Assembly: GCA_015233245.1 (NCBI GenBank)
Contig: JADFYB010000017.1
Location: 1 to 35,009 of the forward strand
DNA length: 35,009 nt
DNA from: Nitrospirota bacterium
Lineage (GTDB): Bacteria; Nitrospirota; Thermodesulfovibrionia; Thermodesulfovibrionales; Magnetobacteriaceae
Direction: 5' to 3'
Part shown: positions 1 to 6,819 of the stretch, in pieces
Layout: every line of letters starts with the position of its first letter
How positions within the stretch are numbered: position 1 is the stretch's first letter
Translations under genes and position numbers: made by a program
Notes under the pieces: generated by a model
Databases searched by the model: none
The model's input: only the letters and a program-made list of their open reading frames with translations
Told to the model about the DNA's origin: nothing

Positions 1-1382
1 TATGATGTAAGCCACCTAATTCCCCTTTTTAATATAAACTTTAAATGCTCAAAACTCTTTATCGTTCTTACTAATTGCAAGAATATTCTCGGTCTAAAAT
101 AAAACCTCAAAAAACCCTTAAATCTTAGGATTTTTATGGCATTATAACTCATACCCTCAGGAATAAAGCTTATCGTGTGTAGTGAGTGATGAGCGTTTTC
201 AAGGTCAAAACTATACTGTTTAGAGTCAAGCAGCTGTTTAAAATCCTCTGTGCCTGGATATGGCTGGAAATATGAAATACCTATTCTGTCTAATTCAAGC
301 TCAGTGGTGAACTTTAATGTCTGCTCGATTTCCTGCCGTGTCTCCCCAGGAAATCCTATTATAAAAAAACCGCCTATATCCATTCCTGCCTGTTTGACCA
401 GAGCAATCTTTTCTTTTATTTTTTCCTTTGTTATTTTCTTTTTAATGAGCCTGAGTCTGCTTTCATTTCCACTTTCCACCCCAACATTTACCGAGTAACA
501 ACCGGCACGGTTCATTAATTTTAAGTCATCAAGATCAAGTTTATCTAATCTTAAGCCGTTTGGCAAAGCCCATGTTATATTAAGGTTTGTTCGCATAAGT
601 GATTCGCAAAAATCTATAACACGCTCTCTTTCCATAGAAAAGTTATCGTCTTCAATATGAACTTCTTTAACATTAAAATATTTATTCAGATATTTGATTT
701 CTTCGATAACATTTTCTACGCTTCTGTACCTGATTTTTTTTCCTGATATGAACCCAGCTGAACAAAAAGTACACGGATATGGACAGCCCCTTGAAGTAAT
801 CATAGGAGCGTATGGGAATTGTTTATAGAAAGCACCATGCGGCGCTTTGGGATAACTGCCCGGCGGCATTAAATCCCATCGAGGAAAGGGGAGTTCGTCA
901 AGATTTTTAGGGGCTATGATAAGATTTTCCTTTACCTGGCCATCTTTTATCCATACAAGATTATCAAAACCATCGAGATTATCCCCTGGTCGGGGGAGTT
1001 GCTCTGTAAATTTTTTAAATGCAAGCTCGCATTCACCTTTAAAACCATAATCTATGAGCCCACCCAAATATTTAAACGTTTCCACAGGCATTAACGTAAT
1101 CTGAACACCGCCTAAAACGATAATGGTATCGGGTAAAAAAGGCCTGATTTGTGAAACAAAGCGCTTAACAAATGAGATGTCTTTTGTGTATGCAGAAAAA
1201 CCAAGGATATCCGGCTTTTCAGCAATTATCTTTTTAATTAAAACTGTGTCAGAGTTCCTGTCCCTAAGCTGGTCAAAAATCAAAGCGTTTTTGCTTGACA
1301 TTGATGAACTAAGATAACCATAATTTAACGGCGGAATTATCTCATCAGCAGTTGTATGTAAACGCACAAAAACTGTTTTCAT
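1..1382 (-). CDS. Radical SAM protein with N-terminal B12-binding-like domain (C-terminus off the left edge)
   Basis: An open frame runs leftward from ATG at 1382 and has no stop before base 1, so about 460 residues are visible and the C-terminus is missing. Residues 1-125 look like the Rossmann-type cobalamin-binding domain common in B12-dependent radical SAM proteins, although I do not see the DxHxxG cobalamin motif. The radical SAM cluster motif is clear: C200-x3-C204-x2-C207, in the context RGCPYPCTFCSAG, and it would bind a 4Fe-4S cluster and S-adenosylmethionine. Downstream comes an Elp3/MiaB-like barrel with the segment VGVESGNESRLRLIKKK and a GFPGET motif. Such proteins commonly methylate or rearrange lipids, cofactors or natural products, but the substrate cannot be told here. 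A possible ribosome binding site (GCGAGG) sits just before the ATG. The family call is secure; the specific function is unknown. Confidence 0.85.
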   Translation of the reverse strand, partial: MKTVFVRLHTTADEIIPPLNYGYLSSSMSSKNALIFDQLRDRNSDTVLIKKIIAEKPDILGFSAYTKDISFVKRFVSQIRPFLPDTIIVLGGVQITLMPVETFKYLGGLIDYGFKGECELAFKKFTEQLPRPGDNLDGFDNLVWIKDGQVKENLIIAPKNLDELPFPRWDLMPPGSYPKAPHGAFYKQFPYAPMITSRGCPYPCTFCSAGFISGKKIRYRSVENVIEEIKYLNKYFNVKEVHIEDDNFSMERERVIDFCESLMRTNLNITWALPNGLRLDKLDLDDLKLMNRAGCYSVNVGVESGNESRLRLIKKKITKEKIKEKIALVKQAGMDIGGFFIIGFPGETRQEIEQTLKFTTELELDRIGISYFQPYPGTEDFKQLLDSKQYSFDLENAHHSLHTISFIPEGMSYNAIKILRFKGFLRFYFRPRIFLQLVRTIKSFEHLKFILKRGIRWLTS

Positions 1383-1493
1383 CCGAACCTCGCTGTGAGC
1401 ATATGATATCCCATCGCACCGGCAGTCTATCATATTTTCTCTTCTTTGTCAAATAAACATGTTCAATAAAAATTCACCTTGTAAAACCAATAA

Positions 1494-1527
1494 AAAAGGA
1501 CAGCAGCCTCATAGCTGCTGTCCTTTT
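1494..1527 (-). terminator. Rho-independent terminator after the small lysine-rich protein gene
   Basis: A perfect 14-bp inverted repeat (1494-1507 with 1514-1527, loop ctcata) lies 20 bases past the stop of the small gene at 1547-1738. Read on the minus strand, the 3' arm ends in a T-run. It separates the two small exported-protein genes from the radical SAM gene. Confidence 0.8.
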
Positions 1528-1546
1528 CTTATCATACAGAAAAAAA

Positions 1547-1738
1547 CTACTTCTTCTCTTCTGTTTTCTTCTCGTCTTTCTTTTCGTCTTTCTTAGCGTC
1601 TTTCTTAGCATCCTTCTTTGCATCGGCTGCAGGTGAAGCTGCAGGTGAAGCTGCAGGTGCTTTATCCTCTGCAAACGCCACTACTGAAAGTGAAAGTGCA
1701 AATACTGCTGCTACTAAAACTGATAAAAGCTTCTTCAT
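1547..1738 (-). CDS. Small exported Lys/Ala/Asp-rich protein
   Basis: Encodes 63 residues. The N-terminus is a typical Sec signal peptide: MKK, a hydrophobic core and AFA for cleavage near residue 23. The mature part is only about 40 residues and of low complexity: an Ala/Pro/Ser stretch with repeated AASP, then repeated DAKKDAKKDEKK blocks and a Lys/Glu tail, so it is highly charged and probably disordered. The start is backed by an AGGAGA ribosome binding site about 5 bases upstream. It lies about 50 bases after a similar gene at 1787-2008, with which it shares the architecture (signal peptide, Ala/Pro linker, Lys-repeat tail). A strong terminator follows. I do not recognise a family. A periplasmic polycation that binds anionic polymers is possible but only inferred. 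The alternative frame at 1474-1674 is a repeat-driven shadow. Confidence 0.75.
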   Translation of the reverse strand: MKKLLSVLVAAVFALSLSVVAFAEDKAPAASPAASPAADAKKDAKKDAKKDEKKDEKKTEEKK

Positions 1739-1786
1739 TCTTGTCTCCTGTACATTCCAAACCTTCTTTTTAACTAAATAAAAAGA

Positions 1787-2008
1787 TTACTCTGCTTTCT
1801 TAGGCTCTTCTTCTGCTGCTTTTGCCTTCTTTGCCTTTTTTGCCTTTTTTGCCTTTTTTGCCTTTTTTACCTTTGCAGGCTTTTCTGCTGCGGGTGCTGC
1901 TGCTGCAGGTGCTGCTGCTGCGTCTTTTGCTGGCTCCTCAGCCACTGCAAATGCTGCAAATGACAGGGTAAGTGCTAAAGTTGCAAGGATTGCTAATAAT
2001 TTCTTCAT
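1787..2008 (-). CDS. Small exported Ala/Lys-rich protein with KKA repeats
   Basis: Encodes 73 residues from ATG at 2008. A GTG at 2017 would add MTQ, but it overlaps the GGAGG ribosome binding site (cctcc at 2017-2021 on the plus strand), so the ATG is preferred. The signal peptide is MKK, a hydrophobic core and an AxA cleavage site around AFAVA-EE. The mature protein has an Ala/Pro stretch (AAAAPAAAAPAAEKPAK), about five tandem KKA/KKAKKA units resembling histone H1-type tails, and an acidic/basic tail. Signal peptide and low complexity match the next gene (1547-1738), which suggests duplicated paralogues. Because it is predicted to be exported, a DNA-binding histone-like role is unlikely unless the signal peptide is not used. 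No family recognised. Confidence 0.75.
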   Translation of the reverse strand: MKKLLAILATLALTLSFAAFAVAEEPAKDAAAAPAAAAPAAEKPAKVKKAKKAKKAKKAKKAKAAEEEPKKAE

Positions 2009-2220
2009 CTGTGTCACCTCCTTTACACTCTTTTTTTACTTATTTACAGTATAACCATGTTCAACACTCTTTTAGCGCCTCCACCATCTTCAGGCGATAA
2101 CTATTGTATTAGATAGCAAGTACCATGCCAAAGGCTAAAATAGGTGATTTGATAAAAACTCTTGCTTTAAAATGTAAAAATATATTCCTAAATAAGCAGT
2201 GTTATCCTCATATGAGGATT

Positions 2221-3795
2221 TTACTTTTCCTTGCCCGTTAAGTAGTTAATCGCTAAAGGAATGTATTCTATGAGGTCTGACGCAATAGTGGAATATACCC
2301 CAATCTTATCAGCAGCAATCTCGCCAGCCATGCCATGTATATAGACTCCTAAGAGGGCAGCATATAGCGGAGGCAAGCCCTGTCCTGAAAATGATGATAT
2401 TATGCCCGTAAGGACATCCCCAGCCCCTGAGGTTGCCATAGCCGGGCTGCCTGTGGGATTGATAAATGTGTTTCCCTCAGGGTCAGCCGTTATAGTAGGC
2501 ACTCCCTTAAGTATCAGGTAAGAGGTTGAGAGGGCAGAAAACTTTGATGCCTCACCCACTCTGTCCCTTTCCACCTCCATACACTTAGGAGAGAGGTTTG
2601 AAGTTTTACCCTCAAGCACGAGCCTTGCCATTTCAGCCGTGTGTGGTGTGATAGTTACCGGGGACGGAGATGTGTTTAAAATGTTTATCCTCTCATGGTA
2701 CTTTAGTGCTGATAGCGAATTTATACCATCAGCGTCAAGCACTATGGGAACAGGAGAGTTAGCTATTAACTCTCTGACCAGTTCCACTGTGTCAGTGTCA
2801 ACACCCATACCCGGCCCTATGGCTATAACATCACAACGCCTTTCTGCAAAATCCAGTATCTCTGTAAGTGCCTTTTTAGAAAACCTTCCCTTGCCCTTAT
2901 CTGCAACAGGCAGGGTCATCTCCTCGGTAACCCGTGACTGATAGGTGTCCAGCAGTGAGGATGGCACCCCGATTGTGGCAAGCCCCGAGCCTGATCTCAT
3001 AGCGGCCTTTGCCGCCATTACAATGGCGCCGGTTTTACCCCTTGCACCGCCTATAAAAAGTACATGTCCATAATTACCCTTATATGAGTAGTCAGGACGA
3101 GTCGGCAAAAACATTGATACCAGATTTCTTTCCACAGTTTCACAGGTGATATTTTCATCAGTAAGAAAAACTCTCGGAAATCCTATATCCTCTACAAACA
3201 GCTCCCCTGTGTAATCACGTCCTGGATGTAACAAGTGGCCGCGTTTGGGTAGTCCGAATGTTATTGTATGTGTTGCTTTAACAGCATGTCCTAATATCTC
3301 ACCAGTATCTGAGGATATCCCTGAGGGAATGTCAACTGAAAAAACAAAGCAGCCGCTTGAATTTATATAATCAATGGTTTTAGCCATAGAATCCTTTACC
3401 TGCCTGATGAGACCGGTACCAATCATTGCATCAACTAAGATATTACCAGCAATATCACTGTCACGAACGACAGGTTTAGAAAAGATCTCAATATCGTATT
3501 TCTTTAAAAGCTCAAATTGAAAACGACAAGCATCGCTTAAAGAAGCAAGCTCGGCAGCCATAAACACATGCACACAGAAGCCGTTATTATAAAGCTCTCT
3601 TGCAGCGACAAGACCATCACCGCCATTGTTTCCTCCGCCACAGATTATAGTTACCGACTGGGGCGCAAACCGTTCCATTATCCGCTTTGCAACAGCAAGT
3701 CCCGCTCTTTCCATAAGTATCACCTGCGGAATCCCCACGTCCTCTATAGTCCTGCGGTCTATTTCCATCATCTCTTTTGCTGTAACTGCTTTCAC
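2221..3795 (-). CDS. nnr: Bifunctional NAD(P)H-hydrate epimerase / ADP-dependent NAD(P)H-hydrate dehydratase
   Basis: Repairs hydrated NAD(P)H (NADHX/NADPHX): the N-terminal domain epimerises the S and R forms and the C-terminal domain dehydrates the S form using ADP. The protein is 524 residues, usual for the fused enzyme. Residues 1-215 are the YjeF_N epimerase domain with the glycine-rich loop GGGNNGGDG at 53-61. Residues about 235-515 are the ribokinase-like dehydratase with DADGIN, an ITPHTAEM segment and the nucleotide-site GAGD at 457-460. The start is GTG at 3795, whose last bases overlap the TGA of acpS (GTGA, 4 bases), so it is translationally coupled. The order pdxJ-acpS-nnr is a recurrent cofactor operon. 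Nothing appears to be missing. Confidence 0.95.
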   Translation of the reverse strand: MKAVTAKEMMEIDRRTIEDVGIPQVILMERAGLAVAKRIMERFAPQSVTIICGGGNNGGDGLVAARELYNNGFCVHVFMAAELASLSDACRFQFELLKKYDIEIFSKPVVRDSDIAGNILVDAMIGTGLIRQVKDSMAKTIDYINSSGCFVFSVDIPSGISSDTGEILGHAVKATHTITFGLPKRGHLLHPGRDYTGELFVEDIGFPRVFLTDENITCETVERNLVSMFLPTRPDYSYKGNYGHVLFIGGARGKTGAIVMAAKAAMRSGSGLATIGVPSSLLDTYQSRVTEEMTLPVADKGKGRFSKKALTEILDFAERRCDVIAIGPGMGVDTDTVELVRELIANSPVPIVLDADGINSLSALKYHERINILNTSPSPVTITPHTAEMARLVLEGKTSNLSPKCMEVERDRVGEASKFSALSTSYLILKGVPTITADPEGNTFINPTGSPAMATSGAGDVLTGIISSFSGQGLPPLYAALLGVYIHGMAGEIAADKIGVYSTIASDLIEYIPLAINYLTGKEK

Positions 3796-4175
3796 TGTCT
3801 TTTGGCCTCCTGACTCTCAAGTACTACCATTGCCACACTGTGGGTTGACTCATGACTTATACTTAGGTGCATACGGCATACTCCGTGTTGTTTTGTAAAA
3901 TCATCCGCACCTCCATAAAGCAAAAGGTAAGGTTTACCCAATTTATCATTACATACCTCAATCAGCGTAAAAGGAAAAAACACACCCGCTGCTTTTATAA
4001 AAGCCTCCTTAGCAGCAAACCTTGCAGCCAGGGAGGTTTCTGAAAAACGCTGTCCAACACAATAATCACGTTCCGTCTTTGTATATATACGGGTTAAAAA
4101 CCTGTCGCCCCATTTTTCAAATGCCTTTCTTATGCGCTGATTTATGATTATATCAACTCCGATACCAAAAATCAT
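3792..4175 (-). CDS. acpS: Holo-[acyl-carrier-protein] synthase
   Basis: Transfers the 4'-phosphopantetheine arm of CoA to the conserved serine of acyl carrier proteins, activating them for fatty acid synthesis. The 127-residue length is normal for AcpS. The N-terminal GIGVDIIINQRI segment holds the magnesium-binding aspartate, and FAAKEAFIKA in the middle is the second family signature. The ATG overlaps the stop of pdxJ by 4 bases (ATGA), and its own TGA overlaps the GTG of nnr, so the three genes form a tightly coupled unit. It is a plausible activator of the unusual carrier protein encoded at 19526-20113, which carries its own serine attachment site. Confidence 0.95.
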   Translation of the reverse strand: MIFGIGVDIIINQRIRKAFEKWGDRFLTRIYTKTERDYCVGQRFSETSLAARFAAKEAFIKAAGVFFPFTLIEVCNDKLGKPYLLLYGGADDFTKQHGVCRMHLSISHESTHSVAMVVLESQEAKRQ

Positions 4176-4891
4176 CCGGCCTGCCTTATTAAATCACGCA
4201 TTTGCCGCACTGCCTTTTCAATGCCTGTCATTATAGCCCTGCTCATTATGCCATGCCCGATATATAGCCCTCTTACTTCTCTTATTGCCGCTATGGCTGA
4301 TACGTTTCTGTAGTTTAAACCGTGTCCGGCATTTGAGATTAAACCAACATTTTGTGCTATGCAAACTACATGTACAATTTTTTGCAGTTCAGTTGCTTTT
4401 GCTTTCTCACCAACCGCATTGGCGTACAGCCCTGTGTGGATTTCAACCATTTCTGCTGAGATCTCTGCACTGGTTGTAACATCAGCCTCAGTTGGGTTTA
4501 TAAACAGGCTGACCGGTATCCCCTCAGACTGGATTTTACCTATCACATAACTTAGCCGTTGCTTTTGCCCTCTGACGTCAAGTCCACCCTCTGTGGTCAG
4601 CTCCTGCCGTTTTTCAGGAACAAGCGTGACCATGTCAGGTTTAACTGATAGCGCTATTGCTATCATCTCATCGGTTGCAGCCATTTCAAGATTTAAAGGG
4701 GCGGTTATTACCTGCCGGAGCAGTGTTAAATCTCTGTCAGAGATGTGCCGCCTGTCTTCTCTGAGATGAGCTGTAATACCGTCAGCGCCTCCTGAGATGG
4801 CAAGCAAAGCGCCCTCTACAGGATCGGGCTCAGCCCCAAGCCGTGCCTGCCTCAAAGTTGCTATATGATCAACATTAACACTTAAAAACAT
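4172..4891 (-). CDS. pdxJ: Pyridoxine 5'-phosphate synthase
   Basis: Condenses 1-deoxyxylulose 5-phosphate with 3-amino-2-oxopropyl phosphate to form pyridoxine 5'-phosphate in the DXP-dependent vitamin B6 route, in the cytoplasm. The protein is 239 residues, the family norm. The characteristic N-terminus VNVDHIATLRQAR, the catalytic-region EDRRHI and the C-terminal phosphate-binding GHGLNYRNV and IGHGIMSRA segments are all present. The start ATG at 4891 is preceded by a GGGAG ribosome binding site. It is the first gene of the pdxJ-acpS-nnr unit and overlaps acpS by 4 bases. The other DXP-pathway gene, pdxA, is not in the window. Confidence 0.96.
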   Translation of the reverse strand: MFLSVNVDHIATLRQARLGAEPDPVEGALLAISGGADGITAHLREDRRHISDRDLTLLRQVITAPLNLEMAATDEMIAIALSVKPDMVTLVPEKRQELTTEGGLDVRGQKQRLSYVIGKIQSEGIPVSLFINPTEADVTTSAEISAEMVEIHTGLYANAVGEKAKATELQKIVHVVCIAQNVGLISNAGHGLNYRNVSAIAAIREVRGLYIGHGIMSRAIMTGIEKAVRQMRDLIRQAG

Positions 4892-4966
4892 ATCTGCTCC
4901 CTGCGAGTATTATACATTATCAGACGTTTTTTTAACAGACTAACAGTGGGAGAGCACCCCAAAAAA

Positions 4967-5842
4967 TTAATTGAAAAACTCCTCAAGCACAGCGTCAATT
5001 TCGCCCTGTGAAATACCGCGTTTTTTCTCGCACGCTAACTCACGGTCAGACCTCTCAAGTCGTCCCATAAGCCGCTGCACAATAAAAATCAGTATCGAAA
5101 TTGATGACTTCGGATAGTATTTCAGAAAATTTATGAATGCCGTGCGATTAAATTTTACCAGAACCGTTTCGGTTTCAGTTATAACGTTTGCTGTGCGCCT
5201 GCCGCGATCAAATATGCAAGACTCACCAAATACATCGTGAGCTTGAATGCTCCCCACATAGCACGTGCCACCTTCTGTATCTTGTGTGTTTTTTGTGATT
5301 TTTAAGGAGCCGGAAACTATGCAGAAAAATTCGTCTGCCTCATCATCTTCCCTTAGAACCGTCTCCCCTGTATCGTATCTTTCTGTTAGAGCAATGTATG
5401 CCAGCGACTCAAGAGCATTTTCATCAAGCAGCTCAAATATTTTTATTTTTTTCAAAGCCTCAGCTAAATCCAGATACTTCTCAGTCACCTGATCATAGGA
5501 GCTAATAACCTCGTCTAATTTCTCCTGAGTTATTTTGTTAGCACTGACAAGGATTTTCCCTAAAAACGGTCTTGTATCTATGATTATGTTGTTAACTCTT
5601 ATCACTTGCTCCTGAGTCAGGTATTTTTTTCTCAATGCAACCTCTGCAAATGTAAGGTCAGAGTCAGCCTGATATGTAAGCAGTTCAAATATTTGTTTCA
5701 TTGTAAGAAACTCTAAGTCAAGTGATACCTTTTCAAAAGCAGGACTTTCTCTCCTTTGAATTTCAAGGGCATCTATAACGTCCTCCTCCATAACGAGGCC
5801 TCTATCTATTAAGTACTTACCTAAGAAAAAATCTTTTCCCAT
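4967..5842 (-). CDS. Cyclic nucleotide-binding-domain protein with duplicated MshEN/GspE_N-like N-terminus
   Basis: Encodes 291 residues from ATG at 5842. A GTG five codons upstream lies in the G-rich ribosome binding site (GGGGGGA) and is less likely. The N-terminal 120 residues contain two copies of a pattern resembling the N-terminal domain of GspE/MshE-type ATPases: FLGKYLIDRGLVMEEDVIDA at 6-25 and FLGKILVSANKITQEKLDEV at 93-112. Some MshEN domains bind cyclic di-GMP; binding here is untested. Residues about 135-265 form a cNMP-type beta-roll with a phosphate-binding cassette near 205-220 (FGESCIFDRGRRTANV, with Gly-Glu and Arg-Thr-Ala). There is no DNA-binding helix-turn-helix and no catalytic domain, so it is probably a sensor or adaptor acting on a partner. 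The C-terminal 25 residues are charged. Confidence 0.75.
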   Translation of the reverse strand: MGKDFFLGKYLIDRGLVMEEDVIDALEIQRRESPAFEKVSLDLEFLTMKQIFELLTYQADSDLTFAEVALRKKYLTQEQVIRVNNIIIDTRPFLGKILVSANKITQEKLDEVISSYDQVTEKYLDLAEALKKIKIFELLDENALESLAYIALTERYDTGETVLREDDEADEFFCIVSGSLKITKNTQDTEGGTCYVGSIQAHDVFGESCIFDRGRRTANVITETETVLVKFNRTAFINFLKYYPKSSISILIFIVQRLMGRLERSDRELACEKKRGISQGEIDAVLEEFFN

Positions 5843-5880
5843 ACACAATCCCCCCACGCATTATATCATAACGAAAACAG

Positions 5881-6819
5881 CTATTGTTCAATAATAATTT
5901 CATGAGTTACAGTGTCTGTTTTAACCGTGTCCACCTCAAAGTAGTATGCAAAAAGGCTTGCCATAAAAACATAGCTCAAATAAATGAACACAACCGGCAT
6001 CGCAATATTAAGTGTAAAGCCAAAAACCACACCAATCAGAGGGATAGCCGACATGAGCACAATTATGACAAGCAACATTATCTTTGCAACAATCAGGAGA
6101 AACATTGCAAACAGATAAAACCAAAATGTTGACGGGTTTTTAAACATCAATCTTATACAGTCTTTGAAAACCTCTAAGGTTTTCAAATTGCCGGATGCAA
6201 TAGCAGCAGAGCCGTAAAAGGTCAGAGCAACAACTGCGTTAAACGCAAAAAAAACAGCCGTAAGTATAACCAGTAAAACCAGATATTTCAGGAAAGTAGC
6301 GGCAAAACTGGTTGTAATGCTGTCAGAGGGTAAGACATTGTAAAAAATAAATAAAACCACCGCCAACACTACTAATATAACAACAGAGGCAAGGCCAATT
6401 AACGTCGTATAGCCAAGCATGGGGGTAAAAAGCCGCTTTCCTTCTAACATAAAAGAGTTAAAGGAAAAATCGAACCCCTCATTGTCCAGAGTTTTAGCAA
6501 AAACCCCTGAGGATGCTCCATAAATAAACAGCATTGCAGACATCACAAAGATTGTATAAACAAAGGCCAGGGCGGCAAAAAACAACACAAGCCCAAGGTA
6601 CTTAGTGCTAAACAGGGTAAAAAGCGGCTCAGGGTCAATGTTTTTGAGAGAATCAGCCGAGTTGATTCCGGCAACAACAAGAAGTACGACTAAAGGTACA
6701 ATTATAATTATGGCAAAACCAATCAGTGCTACAATCATTGAGATGACATTAATAAGCACCAGCATCCAGTTCTTGTTGGTAGTGTTAATACCGGTTTTTA
6801 TGGCATCAGAAAATGTCAT
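5881..6819 (-). CDS. Polytopic inner-membrane protein of unknown function
   Basis: Encodes 312 residues from ATG at 6819. Upstream in-frame ATGs up to 6876 exist, but a textbook GGAGGTGATA ribosome binding site stands immediately before 6819 and the extension would lie inside the helicase gene. The sequence holds about six long hydrophobic segments (roughly residues 18-50, 70-105, 135-160, 175-205, 230-260 and 265-300), separated by short polar loops and one longer loop near 105-130. The C-terminus is a short charged tail. I see no catalytic motif; the overall look resembles general DUF-type membrane proteins of about six helices. The first 14 bases overlap the 3' end of the helicase gene, so translation is probably coupled, but no functional link is evident. 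Confidence 0.7.
   Translation of the reverse strand: MTFSDAIKTGINTTNKNWMLVLINVISMIVALIGFAIIIIVPLVVLLVVAGINSADSLKNIDPEPLFTLFSTKYLGLVLFFAALAFVYTIFVMSAMLFIYGASSGVFAKTLDNEGFDFSFNSFMLEGKRLFTPMLGYTTLIGLASVVILVVLAVVLFIFYNVLPSDSITTSFAATFLKYLVLLVILTAVFFAFNAVVALTFYGSAAIASGNLKTLEVFKDCIRLMFKNPSTFWFYLFAMFLLIVAKIMLLVIIVLMSAIPLIGVVFGFTLNIAMPVVFIYLSYVFMASLFAYYFEVDTVKTDTVTHEIIIEQ

Noticed and set aside
1474-1674. An open frame on the minus strand rich in Arg, Lys and Gln overlapping the first small exported protein.
   Set aside because: It is a frame shadow of the Lys repeats, crosses the terminator and lacks a ribosome binding site; the signal-peptide frame is the convincing one.
1787-2008. The KKA-repeat protein as a histone H1-like nucleoid protein.
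   Set aside because: A clear Sec signal peptide points to export; only the tail composition resembles H1.
2009-2220. A possible further small gene between nnr and the KKA-repeat gene.
   Set aside because: No frame with a credible start and ribosome binding site was found in this 212-base gap.
4909-4914. A TATAAT (minus strand) just upstream of pdxJ as its promoter.
   Set aside because: The start would fall within about 10 bases of the ATG and inside the ribosome binding site, and no -35 is present.
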